Shown: piece after piece, positions 22,169-33,021 of the stretch
Position numbering within the stretch: the first letter of the stretch is position 1
Layout of the letters: each line of letters opens with the position of its first letter
Assembly (NCBI GenBank): GCA_002633005.1
Contig: NMRA01000225.1
Span: 117,297 to 179,296, forward strand
Origin: Phoronis australis
Taxonomy: Eukaryota; Phoronida; Phoronidae
Direction: 5' to 3'
Length of the DNA stretch: 62,000 nucleotides
Position numbers and translations under genes: made by a program
Notes under the pieces: model-generated
What the model was told of the DNA's origin: nothing
The model's input: the letters and a program-made list of their open reading frames with translations, nothing else
Database searches by the model: none

Positions 22169-24733
22169 ATGTCAGGCTGCGAAACCTCATCTACCTGTGA
22201 AATCAAAGGCTAAGGTACTCGAATGTAAACTACCAAGATTTAATTCAGACAAGACCCCACTTTAGAGTATGAAAATAGGCAAGGACATACTTTGAGTGGA
22301 AGTAACCAGCCACAATTTCTTAGGATTGTTATTCTATTCATATGTCGTAAACGATCGATTAGCTGGTAAAATCGGACATTTTCAAGGGGTAAACAAATAG
22401 ACGGACTTCAAAACAACTTTCTCGGACTTTTAAACTAGTTGGCTGGACTGCAAAACCCAATAGAAGGTGATCTAACGTGGTGGCAGAGACCTCAAAACAG
22501 GTTGGCCGGTGCCTCAAAACCCAAAAAAGCTGGTTCAGTGTGCCAGACCTAAAACGGGTTGGCCGGTGCTCAAACACAATGGCCGAATAAATCGCCGATT
22601 TTGATCAAAACAAACAAACGAGTACGAAAAATAAACGCTTGAAGTCACTCGAATCCTTCAAGACATTCAGAACTGGTTATAGCACCGGTTATCGCGTTTT
22701 GGGTCTAAGCAACTACATGTAGTTGTTTGGGTGAGGCCATCGCGTTTTGAAGTCCGGACAACACGTTTGATTACTGGCCATTTGGTTTTGCACTCCAGTC
22801 AATTGGCTTTGAAGTCCGGACAAGTAGTTTTGAAGTCCGACCAATTGGTGACTCCCCCCGTGACTCCATACTTAAACTCATTAGGCTCAACAATCTTCTG
22901 GATTCTCAGCAATATCTAGAAACTGTCTTGCATTACAGGCACATCAGACATAAACAGTGTCTGGGTTCCCGAATCAACGGAACCAGTTTTAGAGCTTGAT
23001 ACAAATGACAACAACCGAGCTTGTAGTGAATCAATCCAGTTGGATGTGACTCCTGACCAACCGTGTTTGCCCCAAAACATCAAAGCAAGCAACCTCACTT
23101 GCGACCAATACGAAAAGACACAAAAGAATCAAGAAATTGCCTGTGTTTGCAATGAATCTGCTCAGCCACATTTGGATGCAAAATTTGAAAAGCAATGCGC
23201 CAACCTCAAAACCAATGAAGAGCTTTTAAACGACGCTACCGTCGCCAGCAAATGTAGTCCCTCGGGAGATAACCAAAGGCATAGCTCTCCTCGTCAAGAA
23301 TCTAGCGAACCAAGTGAAAACAGAGACACTCATGGCAACAACAGGTGTAATTGCAATGACACTAAGAAAGAAGGTAACCCTGACAAAGGCGTGGATAGCT
23401 GCACTGGCGTGGAATTAACACTAGTAACACAAAGACCAAGCTGTAAAGATGACGCTTATATATCCATCGAGTTCAGTTCGCACCTTTCAAACTCGAACGA
23501 AAAGCTGAACGTTACTAGTTGCTCGTGTGCAGAATCTGATGTAGAATGTTTGACCATGAACAACGACTGCGCAAGCACCGAATTCCACCAAGACGACGGA
23601 CTTCCAACCATCACTGTGTGTAACGCTCCTGATATGGAAGAACGCGACGGGAACGAAGACTGCAGCTCTGCACGTGCATTAGAATCGAGAAAGGAACACC
23701 TCGACGAGCCGAGGGTTGACTCGAGATTTGATTCTTCAGATCATACCAACGAAAACAACCGTACTTGCACCGAATCAAGATTAGTAATGTCAGAGCAAGA
23801 CCTAAATTTTAGCTGCACGTGTGTGGAAACTTACCTGGGACCTGCTGACGAAGAATTTGGCACTTTAAAAACTGTAGAGCAAACCGACACCAACTACACC
23901 GGTGCTGAAAGCATTTACGGACTTCCATGCTATGATATCAACGTCAATAACCGCACCGACACAGAGTCTAACTTTGAAGTAACAAGTGCTGGTTCCAGCC
24001 GTACACACACTCCTTGCAATCGACGTGATCACGACAACAGCACACGACCCAATCTCGTGAAAGGCTTGCCTCACTGTAACAACACTGGCATCACGACACT
24101 CTACATGGCCAACAAGACAAGACCGCCTAGTGGGTTTGTTCCTGCCTATCCAGCCAATTACCCCATTGCCTGTGCAGGTAATCTCCAAAAATTTTGACAG
24201 ACTCCAACAGCCTCTTAACCTGTTCTTCCGTACACATAACTCATAGCATGCCGTGTAGCTCAGTTAGACGTCGAGGGTGTAGGGGCGGTGAGGTAAAGTG
24301 AATGCTATTGCGTACTGCCGCATGTGCATACATCCTTGCAGCTGGCCTGTAACAGAGTCACGATGCGGAAAATAAACGCGTATGAAATGTACACATTCGA
24401 CCAGACAAGATATATTACGCGCTTTTGATCAGTGACCAAACGTAGTAGATCAAAACGACACGACCCATAGTCTTCTATTCTGTGCCCAGATTACTCACCT
24501 AAACGGCATGAAGTATGTTACAACTGCATAACGCATTTGCACAAAGACTTTCCTAAATCAAAGCTTTTTCCTTCTCTTCTACAGGTATGTACCGCCTGGA
24601 CACAAGCGAATGTGCTCACTGCACAACACATGCAGGTTTATCAACGGTTGACTTCATGCAAGCACTTGTCGTTGCATTTGTGGGCGCCCTTCTTCCTGGT
24701 GACAGCCTCAACGTGCAGAACTTCTGGTCGTGA
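22169..24733 (+). CDS. Cluster gene D: large Asn/Cys/Glu-repeat protein with hydrophobic C terminus
   Basis: Certain part: exon 22939-24177 (1,239 nt, fully open, phase 1 at both ends) joined to 24585-24733 (stop TGA), at least 462 residues. The big exon is rich in Asn, Cys, Ser, Thr, Asp and Glu, with a degenerate motif of the form NNRxCTES seen at least six times (NNRACSES, NNRTCTES, NNRTDTES and relatives). The end reads ANYPIACAG, then ECAHCTTHAG and a hydrophobic stretch VDFMQALVVAFVGALLPG. AATAAA is at 24752-24757. The first exon is unsettled: MSGCETSST at 22169 fits the cluster pattern, but its donor is poor. About ten N-x-S/T sequons would also suit a secreted or GPI/TM-anchored protein, so topology is open. 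Antisense ORFs here are shadows. Confidence 0.6.
22395..22852. repeat. Fold-back of short degenerate tandem repeats
   Basis: The left arm (22,395-22,580) has repeated 'ggact-tcaaaac' and 'ggttggccggtg' words. The right arm (22,735-22,850) has 'ttttgaagtccggacaa' words. The reverse complement of the right arm aligns with the left arm for about 55 bp (CGGACTTCAAAAC, then TCGGACTT, then GGACTGCAAAACC). Such snap-back structures are typical of Foldback-like elements or MITEs. It lies just upstream of the large exon of gene D. Confidence 0.6.
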
Positions 24734-24989
24734 AGATGAAACTAACAGAGCAATAAAAAAGAACGAAAATGTCCTGTTGTATTCGGTTAACCACAACATT
24801 TTAATTGCTGCAAATCACTTTCAGCAAGCTCTTCATCAAAATGGAAGTGATTCATGAACCCTGAACAGGTTTAGACGACTCAGATGAAAAGCGGTTGCTG
24901 GGTTTTCAAAGAAAAAACAGTTTATTACTTTTTCGAGAACATTCAAGGAGAATAAAAAGTCACGGCGTGATACGCCCAGCTTGTAGAGC

Positions 24990-25488
24990 CTGGTCTCGAG
25001 CAATAACGAACTGTCAGTTCCTTTGGATCCCCGAAATCACTTCTAATTTGATTGAGGAACAACTTGAAAAAATACATAACGGTAAGTGGTCTAAATCAAA
25101 AGTTGTTTTCTGTGATGGAATGCGGATTTACAGCCGCTATCAAGTTGTAGTGAAAAGCAAAGACAACGTTGAGTTTAGGCCTAGATCTATGCCCACGCAG
25201 CTGCATGATTTCTTCAGATAATGCATTTTAATAACGCTGTGCTTGACCTGCTACAGTTGCTGTTGATGTTGCAACACCTGAATGGAGTGATGATTGCATG
25301 TTGATGACGGTGATGATGATAATTATGCTCGCCAGAACAATTATGGTGATGTTGAAAATGCCACTGATGCTGATGGGGCTGCTGATGAGAATGTTATTTA
25401 TGACGATGCTATATATCAGGGAAGGTTCTTCTTAAAACTGAAAGAAGAATGGCTTGGCATCAACAGAGATTTAAATCTTTACGAATAA
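24990..25488 (+). pseudogene. Possible broken cluster-gene 3' part (E)
   Basis: The word 'aactgtcagttcctttggatccccgaaatcac' near 25,010 resembles 18,855-18,890 in intron 2 of gene M, about 160 bp before that gene's last exon. About 250 bp further on, a 'ctgctacag' acceptor (25256) is followed by AVDVATPEWSDD in phase 1. After a frame change comes an acidic open frame (DDGDDDNYARQNNYGDVENA ... KLKEEWLGINRDLNLYE) to TAA at 25488, with AATAAA overlapping the stop. This looks like the decayed or mis-sequenced last exon of a further paralogue. A repeat carrying chance frames is the alternative. Confidence 0.3.
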
Positions 25489-25859
25489 ACAGTAAAAATG
25501 CCTGCTAAGCAGGTTGAAGTATGTTGCAGTGGCAGAGAACAACTCTGAATAATGCAATCCAGTTTGTTTTTCGCGTTCCAGGCCTCTTTAAAGCAGGTAA
25601 ATTTGTATTATTACATTTTGATTTGCTATGCTAACACCAAGAAATTGACAAGAGCAACGCGGAGCGTTGAAATGCGCCCACGTCAGCACCACAAACGGTG
25701 TGTTTCTTTGGGTATTTTTAGAATCATAAAAATGCCCATTAGATGGCACAAAATGCGTCAAGCCCGTTCGAGTTCAGAAGGTGGCTCCGTCTCTGTAATA
25801 CGCAGCTATTTGCCGAATTTCAAGAAAATAAGCAAATGAACTTGTAAGACATAGAGGCA

Positions 25860-27140
25860 AACGTAAAAATTGACACTATTTGAAACTCATAGTCATCTGT
25901 TGCCATATCTATAGGAGCCCATCTGCCAAATTTCACAAAGATCCTTCAAGGGGTTAAGGAGATACAGAGGTAGTCATAGACCATCTTCTCTAGGTGAACT
26001 ACAGGCTGTAAAGCTCCCGTATGCGCTTCGTACGCCAGAAGCTTTTCATAGAATTATGTATCACACTGATTACAAAATCAAAGTCACGTTGTTTTAAGTA
26101 CCTTTTGGGACACCTTATTACAACGTGACGTTGATGTCTTAATCAGCGTGAGGCATAATTCGCCGAGAAGCTTTCGGTGTATGAAGCTCCCATAGAACCT
26201 TCACCGTCTCTATTGGCCAGCTAGAGACGGTGGTTACTGTCTAATACAGCCGTATACGCAAAAAAGCAAAATTGCCCCTAGGGTGCACCAGAATAGTCGA
26301 CAACATCCGAAAGTCAACGCATCAAGAAGACAACCATCATTTTTCATATGATCTTTTGAGTAGTTTGGCAGATACAGTGGCAGACTACAAAAACAACTGC
26401 AAAAATTTTTGAATGATCATCAGGTGGCGCTAAAAACATCAAATCTGATCAGAAATGGGAAGGCATTGTCGTCTCGTTAATATAAACGTTTTTGCTTAAT
26501 TTCATGAAAATACATTGATGAACTTCAAAGATGCTGCGCCAAACGTAAAAAAAAATCCACTAGGAGGCTCAGTGGTACTTGGAAAAGTTCGAGACTTGTT
26601 AGGCCTACCGTTGTTCGGCTGCATAGGAACACGTCTTTCAAATTTCACAAAGTTCCTTCTGAGGGTTAATGAGTTTCGGCTGCAGAACCAAAAATCACCA
26701 CTAGGGGAAGACACAGTAGTCGGACCCGTCTGAAAGTCAACGTCAGTCGTGGCCTTCTGATCAGGAACATATCATAATGATCCTTTGAGGGGCATGGCAG
26801 ATAGAGAGGAGACCGCCATAAAACGTACGCAAAAATGCCACAAAGTGGCATAAAATCCGTCAGATCCGTCCGAAAATGGATCGGCATCACCACGTCTTAA
26901 TTAAAAGCCTATTTGCCGAATTTCATGAAAATACATCTAGGAGCTCCGAAGATACAGGGGTAAACGTAAAAAAATAACATTGTCACTAGGGGACACAGCG
27001 TTATTCGGATCCGTCCGAAACTGGTCGTCATGTGTCGTCAGCCTCATAGAAACACACCTGCCAAATTTAGATAAGATCCTGAAAGGGGTCAGGAGATACA
27101 GCAGCGCAGCTGACGCCGGACGCCCAGACTGAGATGACGG
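25860..27140 (+). repeat. Modular interspersed repeat array
   Basis: About seven degenerate units of 130-190 bp repeat the order: 'tgccaaatttcac..a', a short variable part, 'ggagatacagagg', 'aaacg-aaaaat', 'cactaggg', 'tcggatccgtccgaaa'. Examples start near 25,900, 26,340, 26,500, 26,640, 26,780, 26,910 and 27,060. No long ORF survives. The same family lies inverted at 1-540. A palindromic insert (26,009-26,192) and a miniature transposon (27146-27261) sit in or next to it. Confidence 0.75.
26009..26192. mobile_element. Near-palindromic fold-back insert
   Basis: The left half (GTAAAGCTCCCGTATGCGCTT ... CACGTTGT) and the reverse complement of the right half (ATGGGAGCTTCATACACC ... CACGTTGTAA) pair over about 85 bp with mismatches, leaving a loop of about 20 bp. 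It interrupts the modular array, so it inserted after the array formed. Confidence 0.65.
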
Positions 27141-27145
27141 TAATA

Positions 27146-27261
27146 CAGTGGCGAATTTAGAGGGGGGCCAAGGGGGCCATGCCCCCCTAAAATTCCAATA
27201 GGCACTCCTGGTTATTACTCTGCCCTGGTCCCATCTAACTCAAAACCTGGATCCGCCCCTC
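27146..27261. mobile_element. Miniature transposon (GGCGGAT-ended), copy 2
   Basis: It starts CAGTGGCGAATTTAG and ends GGATCCGCCCCTC, and is flanked by a perfect 5-bp duplication TAATA (27141-27145 and 27262-27266). The interior shares 'gccatgcccccctaaaatt' and 'ttactctgccctgg' with copy 1. At 116 bp it is the shortest of the three. Confidence 0.75.
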
Positions 27262-27800
27262 TAATATGTCCTCACGTAATTGTGTGGTCGCATAAAAATG
27301 GCAAATATCAGTGATGGACGCCCATCCCTTATTAGACCTGGATAACACAGGCGCAACACGTCAATTTGGATGAACCAGCGCCAACGTGACCGAAGCGCCT
27401 CTCAGTGGCCTAGAACACTAACAACTACGATGGTGAAGAACGTGTTTGTAATGTTTAGCTAGAGCATTTCCTTATACCTGAGTGAAATCTTAGATGCTTA
27501 TTTTGGTATCACAAGATGTGAAGACAATTTCAATCAAACATCCTTGATATTCCCCGAAAACGTACGATTTTATCGTTGATCTGTCATAAACGATAAAATT
27601 TCATGTAGTAAGAAGAATATTATCGTGCGCGCTAGCCGTAAAAACGAAACATTTGTGAAAATCATGTTAATCTATACGCCGTGACGTAAGGGCATCGCAG
27701 ATTATCTAGGTTTTTGGTACAAACGAGGATCACGTCAACAATCCACAGGTACATAAATATACTTTTGATTGTATAGTTGTCGTACCGAATAGTCGACGTA

Positions 27801-28243
27801 CAGTGCCCGGTTGCATGAAACAGTCCCTACTAGGGACTCAACTAAATTCCTTTTAAGGATTAAAAAAAAATCTTGTGCGTATTGCGTCGTTTTTACTCAC
27901 AGATGCAATCTGTTCCATCATTTCATCTTTTTTATTAGCTTCCCGTTGACTAATGCCATTTTCTAATAATATAACTGAAAGTTGAGTCCCGAGTTCGATG
28001 AAAATAAATAGGGACTTAGTCCTTAAATTAGGGGCTTGCATGAAAAGATCCTTTATAAATTTTCAATGATACTGAGAATTCATCGTAGTGTTCATCCTTT
28101 ATTTGTACCAAATTAAAAAATGACTTAGTAATGAAACTAAAACAGCATAAGGAAAGACAATTGGTGCTTTTCACAAGTCCGCAAATATGCAAAAGATTAA
28201 GGAAATTCAGTTGAGTCCCTATTAGGGACTGTTACATTCACTG
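27801..28243. mobile_element. MITE with AGTCCCTA/TAGGGACT ends
   Basis: Inverted ends start CAGTG and contain AACAGTCCCTA(C/A)TAGGGACTCAACT, with each end itself palindromic (AGTCCCTAnTAGGGACT). A third, weaker 'agggacttagtcctta' motif lies internally near 28,010. The length is 443 bp and there is no transposase. Target duplication is not clear. Confidence 0.6.
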
Positions 28244-28568
28244 GAGCCTAAAGACCGAACACATAAAAATTTAAAATATGATACTTATTCGAATATCATA
28301 GTGCACTAGAAAAAAGTCCAAATATAAGTAATTTGAATTAAAAAAAAACATAATCACGGGATGCTTTCATACAGCATTGTGTCATTTAATAAGGTACAGG
28401 CGGCCAATTTGAACTCGTGCGGACCCTTCATTATTTTCCTAAAAAATCATTGCGCGTTGTTTGAAAAATTTTGACGTCATTATGACGAAACAGAGCCTGA
28501 CTGTCAATAGCTGTTTATAGAAAGATGAACTGAACTTTTGAAGGAGCACACATCCGTACTTTCTTAAG

Positions 28569-30455
28569 ATGGGTTCAGGCTGCACAAAGTCCAAAGACGC
28601 CGCAGGTGGCAACGCCAACTCTACAAATGTCGCAAACGGTAACTTTTCGCCAAGTTTCGAAATATTACGCAGGTTGTCAAAACGTACAGAGGGCGCTTTT
28701 TCATATTATAAGTCAGCACACTGAACGTTTTGAATAAAAAAATAATTGCAGGCGGTCTGATACACGTTGTACCAGACGTGCGCAGGTCTCGCATGTGGGC
28801 CCATTGCACTGATCACCTGGAAATATTTTTATGCTTTATTGATATGTAGCTAAAACCGAGCTGAGGAGCTAGAAACCTGGCTCAAGGGTTTAGCAGTGTG
28901 ACCTGGTGGGACTTGAACCCACGACCTCAAGTAAAGAAAGCAGGCACTTATCAACCAGGCCACACTGCTTCCTCCTGCTGAAAGCAATGGGTCAGTTTCA
29001 CTTGTGGAAATCAACCAGTTACGATTTTCCCTGAAATTTTAAAGTTTGGTTGCAACAAAACCTCGCAACTGTCATGTTATTTGGAATTAATTTTAAATTA
29101 AGGCGCAAATCAAAAGGTCATAAAGTCACGACTTTTAGGCCCAGCTGGTCGTTAGCCTAGTACTTTCAATACCTTAATGGTAGCAAGTAAGATAATAATA
29201 TCGTTGAAAGACGGGAATCAAAACAATAGACAACAACAGAAACCAAAACTTTGGAATCCAGATTAATGGTCAAATATTTCACGAGACGAAGAAAAAAGTC
29301 GAAAATATTACACTGACATTCAACTATTTCCGCTCTTCAACTACAAACAGCTTACATGTTAAATGCTTGTATTATGTCAAAGGTAGCAGAAAACTCACAG
29401 TACTTTTATATGGACTAGTTTCAGATGAAAAGCCAACGATGCCAGGTAATTCCATTAATGAATGAAATTTAACTGAACTAAACATGGTTTCTGATCCTTC
29501 AGATACCGAGAAGTTTGACTTAGTATATTCTCTTGCAAATAATTCACCCGAAGCCTCTAATTAAGTAATTCTATATCCTACCGGCAATATTTTGCACTAA
29601 TGTAATGCTTAGCCTTCGTTCCAGTTTCATCAAATAATTCTTCCCAACATTTCTGTAACAGATAATCTATAAAAGAATATATTTCTTGAGCCTTATTGAA
29701 AACTTAAAAGCTGAGCTTTGAAATCAATGAGAAAAACTATGCTACAAGTTGAAACTCAGGTAAATTTATTGCACCGCGCGTGTTGTTGCACAGTATACAA
29801 CATTAGTTGATCAACAATCTATGTTGCAGCCGTACTTCAAAGTCATGCGATACACCAGTCAATGGACACCAAAACCCACGGGAATATGCCACAAGACGTG
29901 CGCCATTCACTGGCGACAACAGAAAGAGGACATATGTCGGAGAAATTTCACCAAGACATAGTTCACTCAAAAGTGGAGGTCATGGAGGGCCATCAGGCGC
30001 CACATCACACCCACGATGAGAAAGACCTGGCACATTTAGAGGACGTGCCTGAGGCCAGTTCCCCAGAGAACAACTCGGCAAGGCCATATGATGCGGCAGA
30101 TGTTAACAACTCCGCCTTGGAGACTGGTGTGCTAAGCGATACCATTTGTCAAGGCGACAGTTTTCAAAAAGAATCGGACATAAATGTGAAGCAGGAGGTG
30201 TCGGGAATCGAAGAAGCGCTACCACTAGACAACTCTGGTGAGGAGACTGAAGTACTGGAGCTGGAAACAAATGATCAGAGTGATAATGAAGTTAAAGAGA
30301 AGATGGCATATGACGAAAATGTCGAAGATAGAGGCGAAGCAGAAGAGACTAAGGGTTCAGGTAATGACGAGGAGGGAGGCGACGATCCTGTCAGCTGCGA
30401 AGTAGTTGATATTGAAAATAACGACGAAAGAGCGGATATCAAAGGAGACGAGTAG
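28569..30455 (+). CDS. Cluster gene F: MGSGC acylated, His-rich then acidic protein
   Basis: Two exons: 28569-28638 and 29830-30455 (stop TAG), about 231 residues. Exon 1, in a strong start context (AAGATGG), reads MGSGCTKSKDAAGGNANST: Gly2 for myristoylation, Cys5 for palmitoylation and lysines beside them. It ends AACG|GTAACT in phase 1. The last exon enters in phase 1 after 'tatgttgcag' and has a His-dotted first half (HAIHQS, VRHSLATTERGHMSEKFHQD, HHTHDEKDLAHLED), then a long Glu/Asp-rich half ending ENNDERADIKGDE. AATAAA is at 30774-30779. No catalytic domain is seen. The strongly acidic disordered tail and the lipid anchor suggest a membrane scaffold or ion buffer (inference). Intron 1 contains SINE copy 2. 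An extra short exon in the 1.2-kb intron cannot be excluded. Confidence 0.72.
28745..28969 (-). repeat. tRNA-derived SINE, copy 2
   Basis: This copy matches 5131-5360 over its full length, apart from a short internal deletion near 28,808 and another near 28,845. The tRNA-like head (28969 to about 28896, minus strand) keeps the A box TGGCCTGGTTG and a B box GGTTCAAGTCC. It is antisense in intron 1 of gene F, as copy 1 is antisense in gene A. Confidence 0.8.
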
Positions 30456-30779
30456 ACAGCGCTCAAAGCAGCGGTTACAGGAAATGGAACGAGCAATAGC
30501 AAATTAATTTGTGTATTTGCAAGCGCTGCGCTTTAATATTTTTTGTGAAGGGGCCTGTGGCTTTTATTATAAAAACTGATTCGATTGACACTACTTTACA
30601 ATACAATGACAAACTTTGGAGTTTGTTTACTTATTAATGTTTTATTTTTTATCACCCCTTTATCTCTGTTGTGAGATCCCCGTGTACTTAAAAGGATACT
30701 AAATCCGGTTTTTGCCAATCCAACACATGATTGGTCAAAGACTCTTTGATAATGTTTTGTAAAGGCTTTCTGAAATAAA

Positions 30780-31975
30780 ACACGACCCTGTAAGTCTCAA
30801 AGGTTTGGAGTTAATTTGAAACTCCTTACAATGTCTGCTAAGCAGGCAATCGTGATTAACGCTTTTGGTGAGTTAGACGGCTGTGGGGAAAAACCAGGAA
30901 CCACATGGTCCATTTTATTCCATAGTGAGAAAATTTAATTTTAAATCCTTTTGTATCAGTGTGAAACAGTGAACAAAAAGAGGAATGGTTGAATGTCCCT
31001 GATATGTGGAAAAGAAATCTTTGTGTCCGACGTTATTGATTAAAACCCCTTTTGTAATAATTATTTATAACATATAAGAATTAAGGTGAAAGCGTACATA
31101 AAATCTACGCTATTGTGGCTGCTCGGCCTAAATGCGTGTATATTCAATGAATGTGACAATGTGACCCCGCGGCGACATCTAAGTTGGATTTTCGCTGGTC
31201 AGTCATCTAATTTCTAACAAACTCATTGGTCAATACACATGTACTTGTCAGTTAACGTTCACCTTATAAACTTTGTATAATAAATCATATCACCATGCGA
31301 TAAACTTCATTTTCAACGATATAAGTGATGGAATTCGGGCAAACTAGTGTATAGTTTGAAAGCAGGTGAATTAGGACAATGAAAATCCTTTATGTCAAAA
31401 ATGGAAACAGAGCTTTGATAATTTAATTTAGATATTACATAATACCCCGTCTTTGTCGAAGCGCTTTCGGATAGTGCAAACACTCATCGATTCCACCTGG
31501 AACGTCGTTTAGCGACAGTGTATTTGCCTCTGACATCTTGTTCGTTTGTCGGGTGTAACGTGACTTTTCGCAAGGGGGCGGAGTTTGGGATACGTCAATT
31601 ACTCAACGACTTTATGCATAGCTTTTAAAGTCCAAAAGCAAATATAAATGCCATTAAGATATTCCACAACGTAACAACATTTTTGCCTAAAATGACGTCA
31701 TTTCTTGATGTTTTGGATAATGTAATGCACCCTCCTCACAGGAGTGATTCAAATGTTGGTTGAAGCCCGTCTCTCTGAAATTAGGCAACTCATACTCAGG
31801 AATAAAGGAACTGTTTCACTTATTTGAAGACCCAATCAGTGCTATCAGGCTCAGAAACTATTGCTTTTGATTTGTTTAGGGATGGAAGTCTTTTTGGGTT
31901 GTTTTAGTGCCCTAGATTCTAATGTTTGACCTACTAACGGCGGTGTGATGTCAGCAGCTGCAGAATGTAGGTTAA
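30780..31975. other. Intergenic, nothing recognised
   Basis: This AT-rich spacer lies between the end of the small-gene cluster and the nested transposon region. It has no exon-like frame with good splice sites and no transposon ends. It marks the right boundary of the cluster. Confidence 0.4.
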
Positions 31976-33021
31976 GGTGATTGCTCAAAAAGGTAAAGTT
32001 TGGTCAAGCAGCCAGTGAAATGAAAACCAAAAGCATGTGGTATAAATACCTGTCCTTTCTCAGACTGAGTGAGATTAACTTTTCCTTTCAGAAGAAAGAC
32101 TTTATATTAATGGTAAAAAAAATTCAATTTGGTACACATTATGGGGAAATGACATTCAGTGACTGCATCGATTGTCTTATTGTTAGGCAAAACCCGTTAA
32201 TGTTACACTTTGATGACCGAATAAATTTTTCATCAACAGACAGGTTTGTAACTAATTATTCAAACCACAATGCTTCTTCAGATTTAAAGACCTGGTCGCA
32301 CGCGTTGTTAACCCTTATTACATGGTTAGAGGATGTTATAAGGATCCAAGAAGTACTTACACCATAACTAATACAAGATCCGTACTCGAAAAAAAGTTTA
32401 AATGAATGCGCCACTCACGATTCGCACCCGACGAACCACCGCCATTTTGAACTTGCAGCGAACCCTGAAGTACAATTTATTCAGGAACCCAGGCTAAGAA
32501 AACGCCGTCAGTGTGGATGGACGAGTGCTTGTTACCAGCTTGCAAACGGGGATAAAATAATCGACAGCATGCCTTAGTTTTAATGAAATCAAAATACGGA
32601 CAACTTTATCGAATCTGGTGAAGAAATGTAGCTAATAAATTTTGACAGAAATTATTTTGCCAGGCTCGGGACCGCAGCCTATCGGACCCGGTGGGGATCG
32701 AGACCAGACACTGGCGAACGGTAAATGCATGCGGTTGAAAGCTGTTTTGTCGAAATAAAATGTTCAAATCATAAATGCCGCATATATTCAAAGATAGTTT
32801 CAGACACTTGCATGAAATTACGGACTGGTTAGTCCTGTGTCACACTTAGCTAGCCTCAGTGCCAGCTACCGGTGAAAACTAGTTGTTAGTATAGTCCAGT
32901 CATTCTATGGATAACCCGGAAAAAATTGCAACAGAAGGTTTTATTGCATCAATCGTATCCCTTCACACCCCTTAGTGGGAAAAAAAGTCTACCAGAATCG
33001 GAGTGGCGGAAGTTGGTTTTT

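Noticed and set aside
23865-24188. 107-codon minus-strand frame
   Set aside because: It is antisense to the confidently spliced large exon of gene D and has no splice or domain support.
30275-30502. 75-codon minus-strand Ser/Leu-rich frame
   Set aside because: It is antisense to the acidic tail of gene F; runs of GAR codons automatically give open Ser/Leu frames on the other strand.
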